From EX4484-217-1 sp964496035 (GTDB taxonomy: Archaea > Thermoproteota > Thermoprotei_A > EX4484-217-1), in assembly GCA_964496035.1 (NCBI GenBank), contig CAZBXI010000020.1, forward strand, positions 1-24,047: a DNA stretch of 24,047 nucleotides. The letters are read 5' to 3'. A program made the translations under genes and the position numbers. Shown one piece after another: positions 7,840-14,441 of this stretch. Within the stretch, counting starts at the first letter, position 1, and each line of letters opens with the position of its first letter. The notes under the pieces were generated by a model. It did not search any database and had not been told where the DNA came from. It saw nothing but the letters and a program-made list of their open reading frames with translations.

Positions 7840-8652
7840 ATGAATAATGCATCACTATTTAAAGACATAGAAAAACCCATTATAGGTGTTGTCCATCTAA
7901 AACCCCTTCCTGGAACGCCTCTTTATAAAGGAGATTTAGGGGAAATATTAGAAAGAGCACTAAAGGATGCAGAAGCTCTTTACACAGGAGGAGTTGATGG
8001 AATTATTGTGGAAAACTATGGTGATAAGCCCTTCACCATTCGTGTTAAAAATCCATTAACTTTAACAGCATTTACAATAGTAGCGTACGAAGTAAGAAGA
8101 AAATTTAATGACATATACTTAGGAGTTAATATTCTCCGAAATTCGGGTGTAGAAGCGTTTGCCATAGCATACAATATTGGCGCTGATTTCATAAGAGTTA
8201 ATAATCTATGTCAAGTACTTATATCGTCTGAAGGAGTAATCTACCCTATTGCAAGAGAACTTATAGGTTTAAGGGAAAGACTAAGAGCGCAAATTAAGGT
8301 ACTAGCAGATATAAATGTCAAGCATGCATATTCCCTAGATAGAAGAGCCATTGAGGAAATTGCTAAAGACTGTACAGAAAGATGTTTAGCTGACGCACTA
8401 ATAGTGACCGGGCTAAGGACAGGAGCAGAAGTAGATGTTGAGGAACTATTTAGAGTGAAAAAGGCGGTATTAAAACCAGTTATCGTAGGCAGCGGTGTAA
8501 ACATTGAAAACATAGATAGGTTTTGGAAAATAGCTGACGGATTTATTATAGGGTCATTTTTCAAGAAAGACGGAAAAACAGAAAATCCTGTTGATTACGG
8601 TAGAGTATTGAGGTTCATGAACTATATTAAATCGCTAAGAAGAAAATACTGA
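7840..8652 (+). CDS. BtpA/SgcQ-family TIM-barrel protein
   Basis: This 270-residue protein begins with the family hallmark PIIGVVHLKPLPGTPLY, followed by DGIIVENYGDKPF. Further along are LGVNILRN, FIRVNN and, near the end, PVIVGSGVN with DGFIIGSFFKKDG, a phosphate-binding-like loop at the barrel end. BtpA was described in cyanobacteria as needed for photosystem I stability, which cannot be its role in this archaeon; the biochemical function of archaeal members is unknown. TTTAA-rich sequence at 7788-7803 probably gives promoters for this gene and the divergent one. The mobA-like gene follows after 19 bp, so the two may be co-transcribed. Confidence 0.88.
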   Translation: MNNASLFKDIEKPIIGVVHLKPLPGTPLYKGDLGEILERALKDAEALYTGGVDGIIVENYGDKPFTIRVKNPLTLTAFTIVAYEVRRKFNDIYLGVNILRNSGVEAFAIAYNIGADFIRVNNLCQVLISSEGVIYPIARELIGLRERLRAQIKVLADINVKHAYSLDRRAIEEIAKDCTERCLADALIVTGLRTGAEVDVEELFRVKKAVLKPVIVGSGVNIENIDRFWKIADGFIIGSFFKKDGKTENPVDYGRVLRFMNYIKSLRRKY

Positions 8653-8671
8653 AACATAGAGAGTTAAGGAA

Positions 8672-9304
8672 ATGTACAGTCTCGTAGTTCTTGCTGGCGG
8701 ACTTTCTCAAAGACTATGTTCAATGTATAAGCCGCTAATCAGGTTAAAGAATAAACCACTAATTAAAATAGTTATCGAGAATTTAGAGGAATTGTTTAAT
8801 GAGATAATCGTGGTTGTAAAGAATGAGGAGCAAAGAAGCCTTCTTGAGCATGTTTTAAGGAATAAAGATGTAGTTTTTACCTTAGATACTTCAATGTTTC
8901 GGGATGGCCCATTAGTTGCTATATATACTGGAGCTATGAAAGCACGTTACTCTAAATTATTCATAATTGCATCAGACTACCCCTTTGTTAAATTGAATTT
9001 AGCTAAAAAACTATTAGAGAAGCTCAACGGGTATGAAGCTGTAATACCCACGTGGCCCAATGGTTATATTGAGCCCTTAGTTGCATCGTATAGGAGAGAA
9101 CCTTTGGTAAAGTATTCTTATGAAGCACTGGTTAAGGGTAGAAGGAGAGCTCGAGAACCGTTAAGCTATATGAAAACATGCTATGTGAATGTTTACGAGT
9201 TAACACCAATACCTGAAATAGTTTTCCACAACATAAATACTGTTGAAGATGTTGTTAAGGCTGAGGAGTTTTATGATAAGTATTTCAGTTGGGAGTTCGC
9301 TTAA
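8672..9304 (+). CDS. mobA: MobA-like nucleotidyltransferase (probable molybdenum cofactor guanylyltransferase)
   Basis: This 210-residue Rossmann-like NTP transferase probably links GMP to molybdopterin for Mo or W enzymes. It has the nucleotide-binding start LVVLAGGLSQRL, the lysine segment KPLIRLKNKPL, and FRDGPLVAIYTG. The metal-site motif is IIASDYPFV. PLVASYR and the closing FHNINTVEDVVKAEEF are typical of MobA. Other members of the superfamily, such as adenosylcobinamide-phosphate or 2-phospho-lactate nucleotidyltransferases, cannot be excluded. No other cofactor genes are nearby. The last five codons are shared with a candidate C/D box sRNA on the opposite strand. Confidence 0.78.
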   Translation: MYSLVVLAGGLSQRLCSMYKPLIRLKNKPLIKIVIENLEELFNEIIVVVKNEEQRSLLEHVLRNKDVVFTLDTSMFRDGPLVAIYTGAMKARYSKLFIIASDYPFVKLNLAKKLLEKLNGYEAVIPTWPNGYIEPLVASYRREPLVKYSYEALVKGRRRAREPLSYMKTCYVNVYELTPIPEIVFHNINTVEDVVKAEEFYDKYFSWEFA

Positions 9305-9336
9305 TCACCTATCATTAAGCGGCAGAGCTTCATCAT
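9285..9336 (-). ncRNA. Candidate C/D box sRNA antisense to the mobA-like 3' end
   Basis: Read on the minus strand there is a C box ATGATGA (9336-9330), a 14-nt guide and a D'-like ATGA (9315-9312). After a 3-nt spacer come a C'-like GTGATTA (9308-9302), a 13-nt guide and a perfect D box CTGA (9288-9285). The total of 52 nt and the spacings match archaeal C/D sRNAs. AT-rich AAATTTAAG (9371-9363 on minus) would start transcription near 9341. D' and C' deviate from consensus at one position each, and I could not name rRNA targets: the guide complements are TAAGCGGCAGAGCT and TTGGGAGTTCGCT. This is the weaker of the three candidates on target evidence. Confidence 0.5.
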
Positions 9337-9362
9337 CTATGCTGACTTTTGTTTTCAATAAA

Positions 9363-9388
9363 CTTAAATTTAACCCTTACATTTAAAT
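9363..9388. promoter_or_regulatory. AT-rich promoter region, possibly bidirectional
   Basis: CTTAAATTTA (9363-9372) and ATTTAAAT (9381-9388) precede the nicotinate phosphoribosyltransferase gene. The first would place a plus-strand start near 9393, giving a short leader that contains the SD. It is nearly symmetric and could also fire on minus toward the candidate sRNA at 9285-9336. Prediction only. Confidence 0.4.
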
Positions 9389-9416
9389 GTGAAATGGATA
9401 TTTGAAGGTGTAATTT

Positions 9417-10604
9417 ATGAGGTTTTATGTTGCTAAGGAAGAAGAAGTTGTTAAGGGAAAGGCTACGGACGTATATTTCATAAGGACTAAGAGAATTTTA
9501 AAGGAAAAAGGGTTAGCTAATGTTAAAGTTAGGATGGAATTTCATTCTACAAGTTTACCTAAAGGCTATGATTGGGCGGTCTTTTCAGGGCTTGAAGAAG
9601 TATTGAAAGTTTTGGAAGGAAAACCTGTTGATGTATGGGCTTTACCTGAAGGTACAATATTTAAACCTAATGAACCTTTAATGGTTATTGAAGGTAACTA
9701 TGCTGATATAGCTACTTTAGAAACACCGCTTCTCGGAATTCTTAGACATTATAGTAGTATATCAACTGCAGCTGCTAGAATTAAGAGAATAGTTAGAGAC
9801 AAAACGGTCTTGTTCTTCGGTCTAAGAGCTCTACACCCTATATTGCAGCCTATGGCTGATAGAGCAGCATACATAGGCGGCGTTGACGGAGTTTCCGGGG
9901 TTTTAAGTGAGAAATATTTAGGCTTAAAACCTATAGGAACTATGCCCCATGCACTAATAATAGTTTTCGGTAGCCAAGAAGATGCATGGAAAGCTTTCGA
10001 TGAAGTGATGCCCGAGAACGTGCCGAGGATAGCTTTAGTTGATACGTTTTATGATGAGAGAATAGAATCTCTAATGGCGGCTAAGCTTCTAAGAGAAAAA
10101 CTCTACGGGGTAAGACTGGATACTCCAAGTAGTAGGAGAGGTAACATGGCGGAAATAGCTAGAGAGGTACGTTGGACACTTGATATTCACGGATTTAAAC
10201 ATGTGAAAATATTCATTAGTGGTGGAATAAACGAAGAAAACATTAAAGAACTTAGAGAAGTAGCAGACGGATTTGGTGTCGGTACCTCTATAGCTTTCCC
10301 TAAATCTATAGATATAAGTGCTGATGTTGTGGAAGTCTTTAAGAATGGTAAATGGCATTATGTGTCAAAGAGAGGAAAGCTTCCTGGAGCAAAGCAATTA
10401 TATGTGTGTCCTAATCACATTAATGAGCGTGCAATACGTTTACTTAGCGAAGAAGAGAAACCTATGTGTACTAAGTGTAGTGCAGAACTTAAACCGTTAA
10501 TGGTGAAGTTCATAAGTAATGGCAAGCTTATAAGAACATTACCTAGTTTGCAAGAAATCAGAGAATACGTTTTAAATCAGCTATTTAAGCTTCCTGAACC
10601 TTAG
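9417..10604 (+). CDS. Nicotinate phosphoribosyltransferase, archaeal type with C-terminal zinc motif
   Basis: This 395-residue enzyme joins nicotinate to PRPP, giving nicotinate mononucleotide in NAD salvage. Recognisable segments are the N-terminal KATDVYFIRTKRIL, the core GGVDGVSGVL with GTMPHALIIVFG, VRLDTPSSRRGNM, and the phosphate-binding stretch FISGGIN with FGVGTSIAFP. The C-terminal domain holds Cys331-x2-His334 and Cys351-x2-Cys354, matching the zinc knuckle seen in the Thermoplasma enzyme structure, although one ligand here looks like His. GGTG at 9407-9410 is 6 nt before the ATG. The 3' end overlaps the convergent membrane-protein gene by 20 bp. Confidence 0.94.
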   Translation: MRFYVAKEEEVVKGKATDVYFIRTKRILKEKGLANVKVRMEFHSTSLPKGYDWAVFSGLEEVLKVLEGKPVDVWALPEGTIFKPNEPLMVIEGNYADIATLETPLLGILRHYSSISTAAARIKRIVRDKTVLFFGLRALHPILQPMADRAAYIGGVDGVSGVLSEKYLGLKPIGTMPHALIIVFGSQEDAWKAFDEVMPENVPRIALVDTFYDERIESLMAAKLLREKLYGVRLDTPSSRRGNMAEIAREVRWTLDIHGFKHVKIFISGGINEENIKELREVADGFGVGTSIAFPKSIDISADVVEVFKNGKWHYVSKRGKLPGAKQLYVCPNHINERAIRLLSEEEKPMCTKCSAELKPLMVKFISNGKLIRTLPSLQEIREYVLNQLFKLPEP

Positions 10605-11241
10605 TTTTCCTCTCCTTAGTGACCTTTACAATACATAGATACTTTTTCCTATACTTTCCAGGTTCAGCTAGAACTTCTATGCCTTCGTAATCTGCGTTAT
10701 ATAATCTGAGAGCATACTTTGCTGGATCTAAACTGTACTTCGATATCAATTCTCTCATAGCATTTATTAATACTTGAACAGCACTTCTTAACTTAGTAGT
10801 TTTAGACTTTAGTTCGTCTAAATGTTCTTCGTAGAATCTATGGATTTTCCTTACACCAACAATATTCATTATTGCTGATGAATAAACTACAACTAATCCT
10901 ACTAAAAGCAGTAGGTAGGGCAATATGCCATAGCCTGGCAAATATGCTATAATGGCGCTTATGAACAATATAGGAACCGCAGCGTAAATCAAGTACTTAG
11001 ACCTACTAAGTCTTTTATACCACCTAAACATTCTCCCATCTTTTAAAGGGTATCGAAGAACAATTTCCAAAATCCTTCTTATAGACTTCCATTTAAGAGG
11101 GACGTTAAACGAAAGTCCATAGTACGCGTCCTCTATAGCCTTAATAGATTTAATTTTGCCTACACGATAAGCGTCAAGAGATTCGATAAGAAATACCAAA
11201 TTCTTTAAATCACGTTTAACCACTTTATCCGCTTTAGCCAT
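10585..11241 (-). CDS. Membrane protein of unknown function downstream of a DtxR-type regulator
   Basis: This 218-residue protein has a basic N-terminal cytoplasmic region of about 90 residues. A hydrophobic hairpin of two or three spans follows at about residues 90-135 (YLIYAAVPILFISAIIAYL, then YLLLLVGLVVVYSSAIMNIV). A charged, helix-rich C-terminal region of about 85 residues completes it. I recognise no family or catalytic motif. A TTG at 11256 would add five residues, but GAGG lies 9 nt before the ATG at 11241, so I chose the ATG. The gene lies 28 bp after the DtxR-like regulator and is probably co-transcribed. A link to metal homeostasis is possible but unproven. Confidence 0.72.
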   Translation of the reverse strand: MAKADKVVKRDLKNLVFLIESLDAYRVGKIKSIKAIEDAYYGLSFNVPLKWKSIRRILEIVLRYPLKDGRMFRWYKRLSRSKYLIYAAVPILFISAIIAYLPGYGILPYLLLLVGLVVVYSSAIMNIVGVRKIHRFYEEHLDELKSKTTKLRSAVQVLINAMRELISKYSLDPAKYALRLYNADYEGIEVLAEPGKYRKKYLCIVKVTKERKTKVQEA

Positions 11242-11269
11242 GGTTTCAAACCTCAAAAACGAACTGTAA

Positions 11270-11707
11270 TCAACATAATCCGGTGTTTATGAATCTCTTC
11301 AACTTGTTTTTGTATTCCTCGCTAAAGCAGTTATCAATGAATAAAGTTAGGAGCGCTATTTTACCTGCAGTTTCAGGTGATAAATCATGTTCTATCCTAC
11401 ATGCATCCTTTTCAGCAATATCTTCAGGTATTTCTAGAATGTCCTTCAATAAATGTTTAAGAACTCTCCATCTTTCATAAAGCTCTTTAGCTATTTGCTC
11501 ACCTTTTTCAGTAAGATCAATGTATCCATACTTCTCATAGTGAACAAGACCCATTTTTGAAAGCTTTTTCATAGCATCCGTAACACTTGGCATAGTAACT
11601 TTCAGATTTGAAGCTATTTCCTTAACTCGTATAACCTTCTTCTTTTGCTCAACCTTTAGTCTATATATGGTCTTCAAATATTCCTGCATAGTTCTTGATA
11701 GAGACAA
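11270..11707 (-). CDS. DtxR/MntR-family metal-dependent transcriptional regulator
   Basis: This regulator has about 145 residues: an N-terminal winged helix-turn-helix (MQEYLKTIYRLK, then RVKEIASNLKVTMPSVTDAMKKL and YEKYGYIDLTEKG) and the metal-binding dimerisation domain. The latter contains LKHLLKDILEIPE and the metal-ligand motif DACRIEHDLSPE with Cys, Glu and His. No C-terminal SH3/FeoA domain is present, so it is of the short MntR-like type, sensing Mn or Fe. A GTG at 11716 is possible, but GGTG (11717-11714 on minus) lies 6 nt before the TTG at 11707, matching the local SD register. A palindrome over the predicted TATA box suggests autoregulation. Confidence 0.88.
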   Translation of the reverse strand: MSLSRTMQEYLKTIYRLKVEQKKKVIRVKEIASNLKVTMPSVTDAMKKLSKMGLVHYEKYGYIDLTEKGEQIAKELYERWRVLKHLLKDILEIPEDIAEKDACRIEHDLSPETAGKIALLTLFIDNCFSEEYKNKLKRFINTGLC

Positions 11708-11744
11708 TTGAGACACCTACTACACGATAACCTATGTAACTTTT

Positions 11745-11758
11745 TTAGATAAATCTAA
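11745..11758. promoter_or_regulatory. Palindromic putative operator of the DtxR-like gene
   Basis: TTAGAT-AA-ATCTAA has perfect 6-bp arms 38 to 51 bp upstream of the TTG start. DtxR-family operators are palindromes beginning TTAGG or TTAGAT-like and ending CTAA, so this fits a binding site for the adjacent regulator. On minus, GATTTATC within it is the best TATA-like element for that gene, so binding would block the basal promoter. No second copy was noticed elsewhere in the window. Confidence 0.55.
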
Positions 11759-11775
11759 CTTTGATAAATTGTGTT

Positions 11776-12102
11776 TTATTTTAAAATGAAAATTACAGGT
11801 ACATTTAAGTTTTTAAGCTTGAAACAATCATATAACTTGCCAGCATTGGAAATACGAGATAGGATTATAGCTATATCCCCAAACGTTATTTTTTCATCTT
11901 GTTCAATCTCCTTAGTAAAGAGTATTTTAAATCCCTCTTTTTCAAGCACATTTTTCACATATACTATGTCTAATCCTTGCTTATAGTATACAATAAGGCG
12001 GCATTCAACGCTTTTACAGACATCTTTGATAACTTTAATCAGTTCTTCCTTAACCACGTGGTCAACTATAATTGTTACGTTATAAGTTCCTGTTTTGGTC
12101 AT
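11776..12102 (-). CDS. Hypothetical protein, 108 residues
   Basis: This small soluble protein has alternating strand-like and helix-like segments (YNVTIIVDHVVKEELIKVI, then CRLIVYYKQGLDIVYV and VPVIFILK). That suggests a compact alpha/beta domain with two cysteines near the centre (CKSVEC). No known family was recognised and no catalytic motif is clear. It lies 20 bp downstream of another unknown gene that overlaps sua5, so the three are probably one operon. The start ATG has only a weak AGGG upstream. Confidence 0.62.
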   Translation of the reverse strand: MTKTGTYNVTIIVDHVVKEELIKVIKDVCKSVECRLIVYYKQGLDIVYVKNVLEKEGFKILFTKEIEQDEKITFGDIAIILSRISNAGKLYDCFKLKNLNVPVIFILK

Positions 12103-12122
12103 TATTAATCCCTAAAATAATT

Positions 12123-12407
12123 CTACGTTTTCTTCTTCAAGTATATTTTTGCTTCAGGTGCTATGCTCCTTATTACTTTAACAATTTTGTCTAAGTATCG
12201 CTCGCTGTCATCTTTAACTATAGAGCTTATGTTTATGTAGCACTCATTGTATCTTGGTAGTAAATGTATGGTACATATAATTTTTCCATGCGCCATTACC
12301 AAATAATCATAGGCATGCAATCTCACATAGAATCCGCTGTTTCGCAACATATATGCTATTTTCTCCCTATTTTCTCTTAATTCTAGAGGGTTTAGGTACG
12401 ACTTCAA
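12123..12407 (-). CDS. Hypothetical protein, about 94 residues, overlapping the end of sua5
   Basis: This small protein has a polar N-terminal helix (ELRENREKIAYMLRNSGFYV), two strand-rich stretches (YDYLVMAHGKIICTIHLLP and ECYINISSIV) and a lysine-rich end. No family was recognised. A GTG at 12416 could start it, but GGTG (12417-12414 on minus) sits 6 nt before an in-frame TTG at 12407, the register seen for other genes. This gives a 41-bp overlap with sua5 in another frame. A start at the internal ATG (12350) would avoid the overlap but lose the helix and the SD. Confidence 0.62.
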   Translation of the reverse strand: MKSYLNPLELRENREKIAYMLRNSGFYVRLHAYDYLVMAHGKIICTIHLLPRYNECYINISSIVKDDSERYLDKIVKVIRSIAPEAKIYLKKKT

Positions 12408-13047
12408 CGGGTTCACCTAATGCTTCCTCTATTTCATTGGGCATTATTGGACCTATTCTAATAATCTTCACCATATCTCCTGTTACATCCACTATTGTCG
12501 AAGGTACTCCTCCAGGCGAAGGACCTGCATCAAGTATTAAATCAACTTTTCCATTAAGGATTCTCAGCGCTTCTTCAGCTGATTTCGCAGCTTTAAACCC
12601 TGATTTATTAGCGCTTGTACCTATAATGGCTCCTCCACATAGTTCTATAAGCTTTAAAGTTACTTCGTAATTCGGTATTCTTAGCCCAATACCTTCTTTA
12701 CCGCCTGTTACTACTGATGGTATGTGCTCCTTTCTCTTAACTATAATTGTTAATGGTCCAGGCCAGAATCTCCTAGCTAACTTAAGAGCTCTGCTATTAA
12801 ATATGCCAAGTTTAAATCCTTCTTCCAATTTATTTATTAGAACTGGTAAGGGCTTACTTAAATCTCTCTCCTTAACTCTGAAAACTCGTAATACAGCTTT
12901 TTCATTGAGAGGATTCGCTCCCAACCCGTAAACGGTATCTGTTGGATAGACTATTACTCCTCCAGACTTTACAATCATAGCTGCTTCTTTTATCCTCTCT
13001 ATATCGGGCTTCTCAGGGACCACTTTTAATATTATGGGCTTAAACAT
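12367..13047 (-). CDS. Threonylcarbamoyl-AMP synthase (Sua5/YrdC family)
   Basis: This 226-residue enzyme makes threonylcarbamoyl-AMP from threonine, bicarbonate and ATP, the first step of t6A37 synthesis in tRNAs reading ANN codons. The YrdC domain is evident: GGVIVYPTDTVYGLGANP, KERDLSKPLPVLI, FWPGPLTIIVKR, GLRIPN, and IIGTSANKSG. The protein ends after the YrdC domain and lacks the full extra Sua5 domain, so it is closer in length to YrdC. No clear SD precedes the ATG. The TATA-like tract at 13099-13114 (TTATATTATTTATTTT on plus) suggests a start near 13080. Two unknown small genes follow in the same direction. Confidence 0.94.
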   Translation of the reverse strand: MFKPIILKVVPEKPDIERIKEAAMIVKSGGVIVYPTDTVYGLGANPLNEKAVLRVFRVKERDLSKPLPVLINKLEEGFKLGIFNSRALKLARRFWPGPLTIIVKRKEHIPSVVTGGKEGIGLRIPNYEVTLKLIELCGGAIIGTSANKSGFKAAKSAEEALRILNGKVDLILDAGPSPGGVPSTIVDVTGDMVKIIRIGPIMPNEIEEALGEPVEVVPKPSRIKRK

Positions 13048-13118
13048 TGTAGAACTACCATTCTAGCATAAACTAGCATATTGCTTGGTAAAATAGGTTA
13101 TATTATTTATTTTCATTA

Positions 13119-13192
13119 GCCGCGCTCATCTGCATCATCGCTTAAGCTCATCCCTTGTAAGCTTCTTCATGAAGTGTTCGGTACTGCGCGGC
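13119..13192. repeat. GC-rich inverted repeat enclosing 60 bp
   Basis: GCCGCGC (13119-13125) and GCGCGGC (13186-13192) are perfect 7-bp complements in otherwise AT-rich intergenic DNA. They could close a 74-nt stem structure. Inside, short complementary pieces (AAGCT/AGCTT) could form a second stem. It lies between the divergent sua5 promoter and the C/D sRNA promoter. The size is tRNA-like, but no T-arm or anticodon arm can be fitted, and I cannot assign a strand or class. Confidence 0.4.
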
Positions 13193-13195
13193 ATA

Positions 13196-13204
13196 AATTT
13201 ATAT
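13196..13204 (+). promoter_or_regulatory. TATA-like promoter for the C/D sRNA and aminotransferase gene
   Basis: AATTTATAT lies about 26-30 bp before GCTAGGTGATGA. The predicted transcript would therefore begin a few bases ahead of the C box of the sRNA and could continue into the aminotransferase gene. The element is nearly symmetric (ATAAATTTATAT) and might work both ways. Confidence 0.5.
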
Positions 13205-13234
13205 GTCGCTCAAGGCTTATATTGTTACTGCTAG

Positions 13235-13283
13235 GTGATGAGTACTTTCCAGGCCGATGTGTGAGGAAGGATCAACCGGCTGA
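13235..13283 (+). ncRNA. C/D box sRNA, predicted 16S rRNA 2'-O-methylation guide
   Basis: In order there are: perfect C box GTGATGA (13235-13241), 12-nt guide, D'-like CCGA (13254-13257), 3-nt spacer, C'-like GTGAGGA (13261-13267), 12-nt guide and perfect D box CTGA (13280-13283). The 49-nt length and 12-nt guides are exactly archaeal C/D sRNA geometry. The D guide AGGATCAACCGG is the perfect complement of CCGGUUGAUCCU at the conserved 5' end of archaeal 16S rRNA. By the N+5 rule it would methylate the first U of GGUUGAUCC (about E. coli position 13). The D' guide complement CCUGGAAAGUAC resembles a CUGGAAAG segment of 23S domain I. Box motifs and the 16S match are seen; methylation is inferred. 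Confidence 0.85.
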
Positions 13284-13295
13284 TGGTGTTTTCCA

Positions 13296-14441
13296 ATGTT
13301 TACTAGTAGAGAATACATCATGACTCCTGGCCCTACGCCTATCCCGGAAAGGATAATTAAAGCCATAACCTCGAAGGAGGCTCTACTGCCTGCATATGAT
13401 AAAATATATGGAGAAGATTTGAAACTTGTTATGAAGCTCGCTGATTCCAACGGAAAAGCAGTAATTATGGGTGGCGGCGCCACGGTAGGCCTTGAATCGG
13501 CATTATCGTCACTTATAGGAGATCATGATAAGGTTCTCGTCTTATCGGCAGGGTTTTTTGGTGACGTGTTATCTAACATGGTAAAATTGTATTCGAAGAA
13601 AGTAAATATCCTAAGAGCGAATGTAGGTAACACAGTTAGTGATGAAGATGTTAAGAAGTTTCTCAAGGGAAATCCTGACACTAAATTTGTCGTTTTAACA
13701 CATTGCGAAACCTCTACAGGCGCCCTCTTTAACCTTGAAAGCTTATCTGAAACTATTAGAAGCTATAGTAATGCATTAATAATTGTTGATTGCGTTTCAA
13801 CTATTGGAGCGATACCTATAAGTATTAGAAAGGGTCATGCGGATGTACTGATTTTTGGTGTACAAAAGGTTTTGAATATGCCGCCTGGCTTAGCCATTAT
13901 TGCGCTAGGGAAAAATGCTTTAGACATTTTAGAAAGGAGAGAAGGTAGAAGCTACTATATGAATTTAAAAGCATGGATAAGTTACTGGGAAGAACGGGGT
14001 TATCTACCATCAACTCCTCCGGTTAATCTATTATATGGTCTTAGAGAGGCCATAAATATACTATTTGAGGAAGGTCTTGAAAACGTATTCAAAAGACATG
14101 AAAAAGTATCTAATACTCTCAGAAATTATTTAAAGAAACTGGGTCTAGAGCTTGTCGTAAAAGACCATAATATCGCTTCCCCAACTGTTACAGCATTCTA
14201 CGTTCCTGCAAAAATATCCGATAAGGAGTTTACTGACAGACTATGGAGTGATTTTAAAGTTCTCATAGCTAGGACGTATGGCGAGCTTCGGGGAAAAGCT
14301 GTAAGAATAGGTCACATGGGCTCCTCAGCTACGTTAGACAATATTTATGTAACCTTAATCGCTATAGCATCAACACTAAGAAAAATGGGGATAAAAGTCC
14401 CGAAACATGTGTTTCAAAATTTACTTCTTAATGTAAGCTAG
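13296..14441 (+). CDS. Class-V aminotransferase (alanine-glyoxylate / serine-pyruvate type)
   Basis: This 381-residue PLP enzyme begins with the hallmark MTPGPTPIPERIIKAIT. GGGATVGLESAL forms the PLP-phosphate region, HCETSTGALFNL and IVDCVSTIGAIPI carry the cofactor-binding Asp, and the Schiff-base lysine is Lys191 (FGVQKVLNMPPG). RIGHMGS near the C-terminus is the usual substrate-side arginine region. Archaeal homologues have been linked to alanine-glyoxylate, serine or aspartate transamination, so the exact donor and acceptor are open. GGTG at 13285-13288 is 7 nt before the ATG. The start lies only 12 bp after the C/D sRNA, so the sRNA sits in its leader. The 3' end overlaps the convergent gene by 21 bp. 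Confidence 0.9.
   Translation: MFTSREYIMTPGPTPIPERIIKAITSKEALLPAYDKIYGEDLKLVMKLADSNGKAVIMGGGATVGLESALSSLIGDHDKVLVLSAGFFGDVLSNMVKLYSKKVNILRANVGNTVSDEDVKKFLKGNPDTKFVVLTHCETSTGALFNLESLSETIRSYSNALIIVDCVSTIGAIPISIRKGHADVLIFGVQKVLNMPPGLAIIALGKNALDILERREGRSYYMNLKAWISYWEERGYLPSTPPVNLLYGLREAINILFEEGLENVFKRHEKVSNTLRNYLKKLGLELVVKDHNIASPTVTAFYVPAKISDKEFTDRLWSDFKVLIARTYGELRGKAVRIGHMGSSATLDNIYVTLIAIASTLRKMGIKVPKHVFQNLLLNVS

Noticed and set aside
10051..10057. ATGATGA C box on plus inside the phosphoribosyltransferase gene
   Set aside because: No CTGA D box at the right distance; it encodes part of the enzyme.
13119..13192. tRNA gene from the 7-bp stem and 74-nt size
   Set aside because: Neither strand allows a T arm with TTCRA loop, a D arm or a 5-bp anticodon stem.
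13268..13279. 16S rRNA fragment or pseudogene
   Set aside because: The match is antisense to 16S, exactly 12 nt, and ends at a D box, which fits a guide rather than an rRNA remnant.
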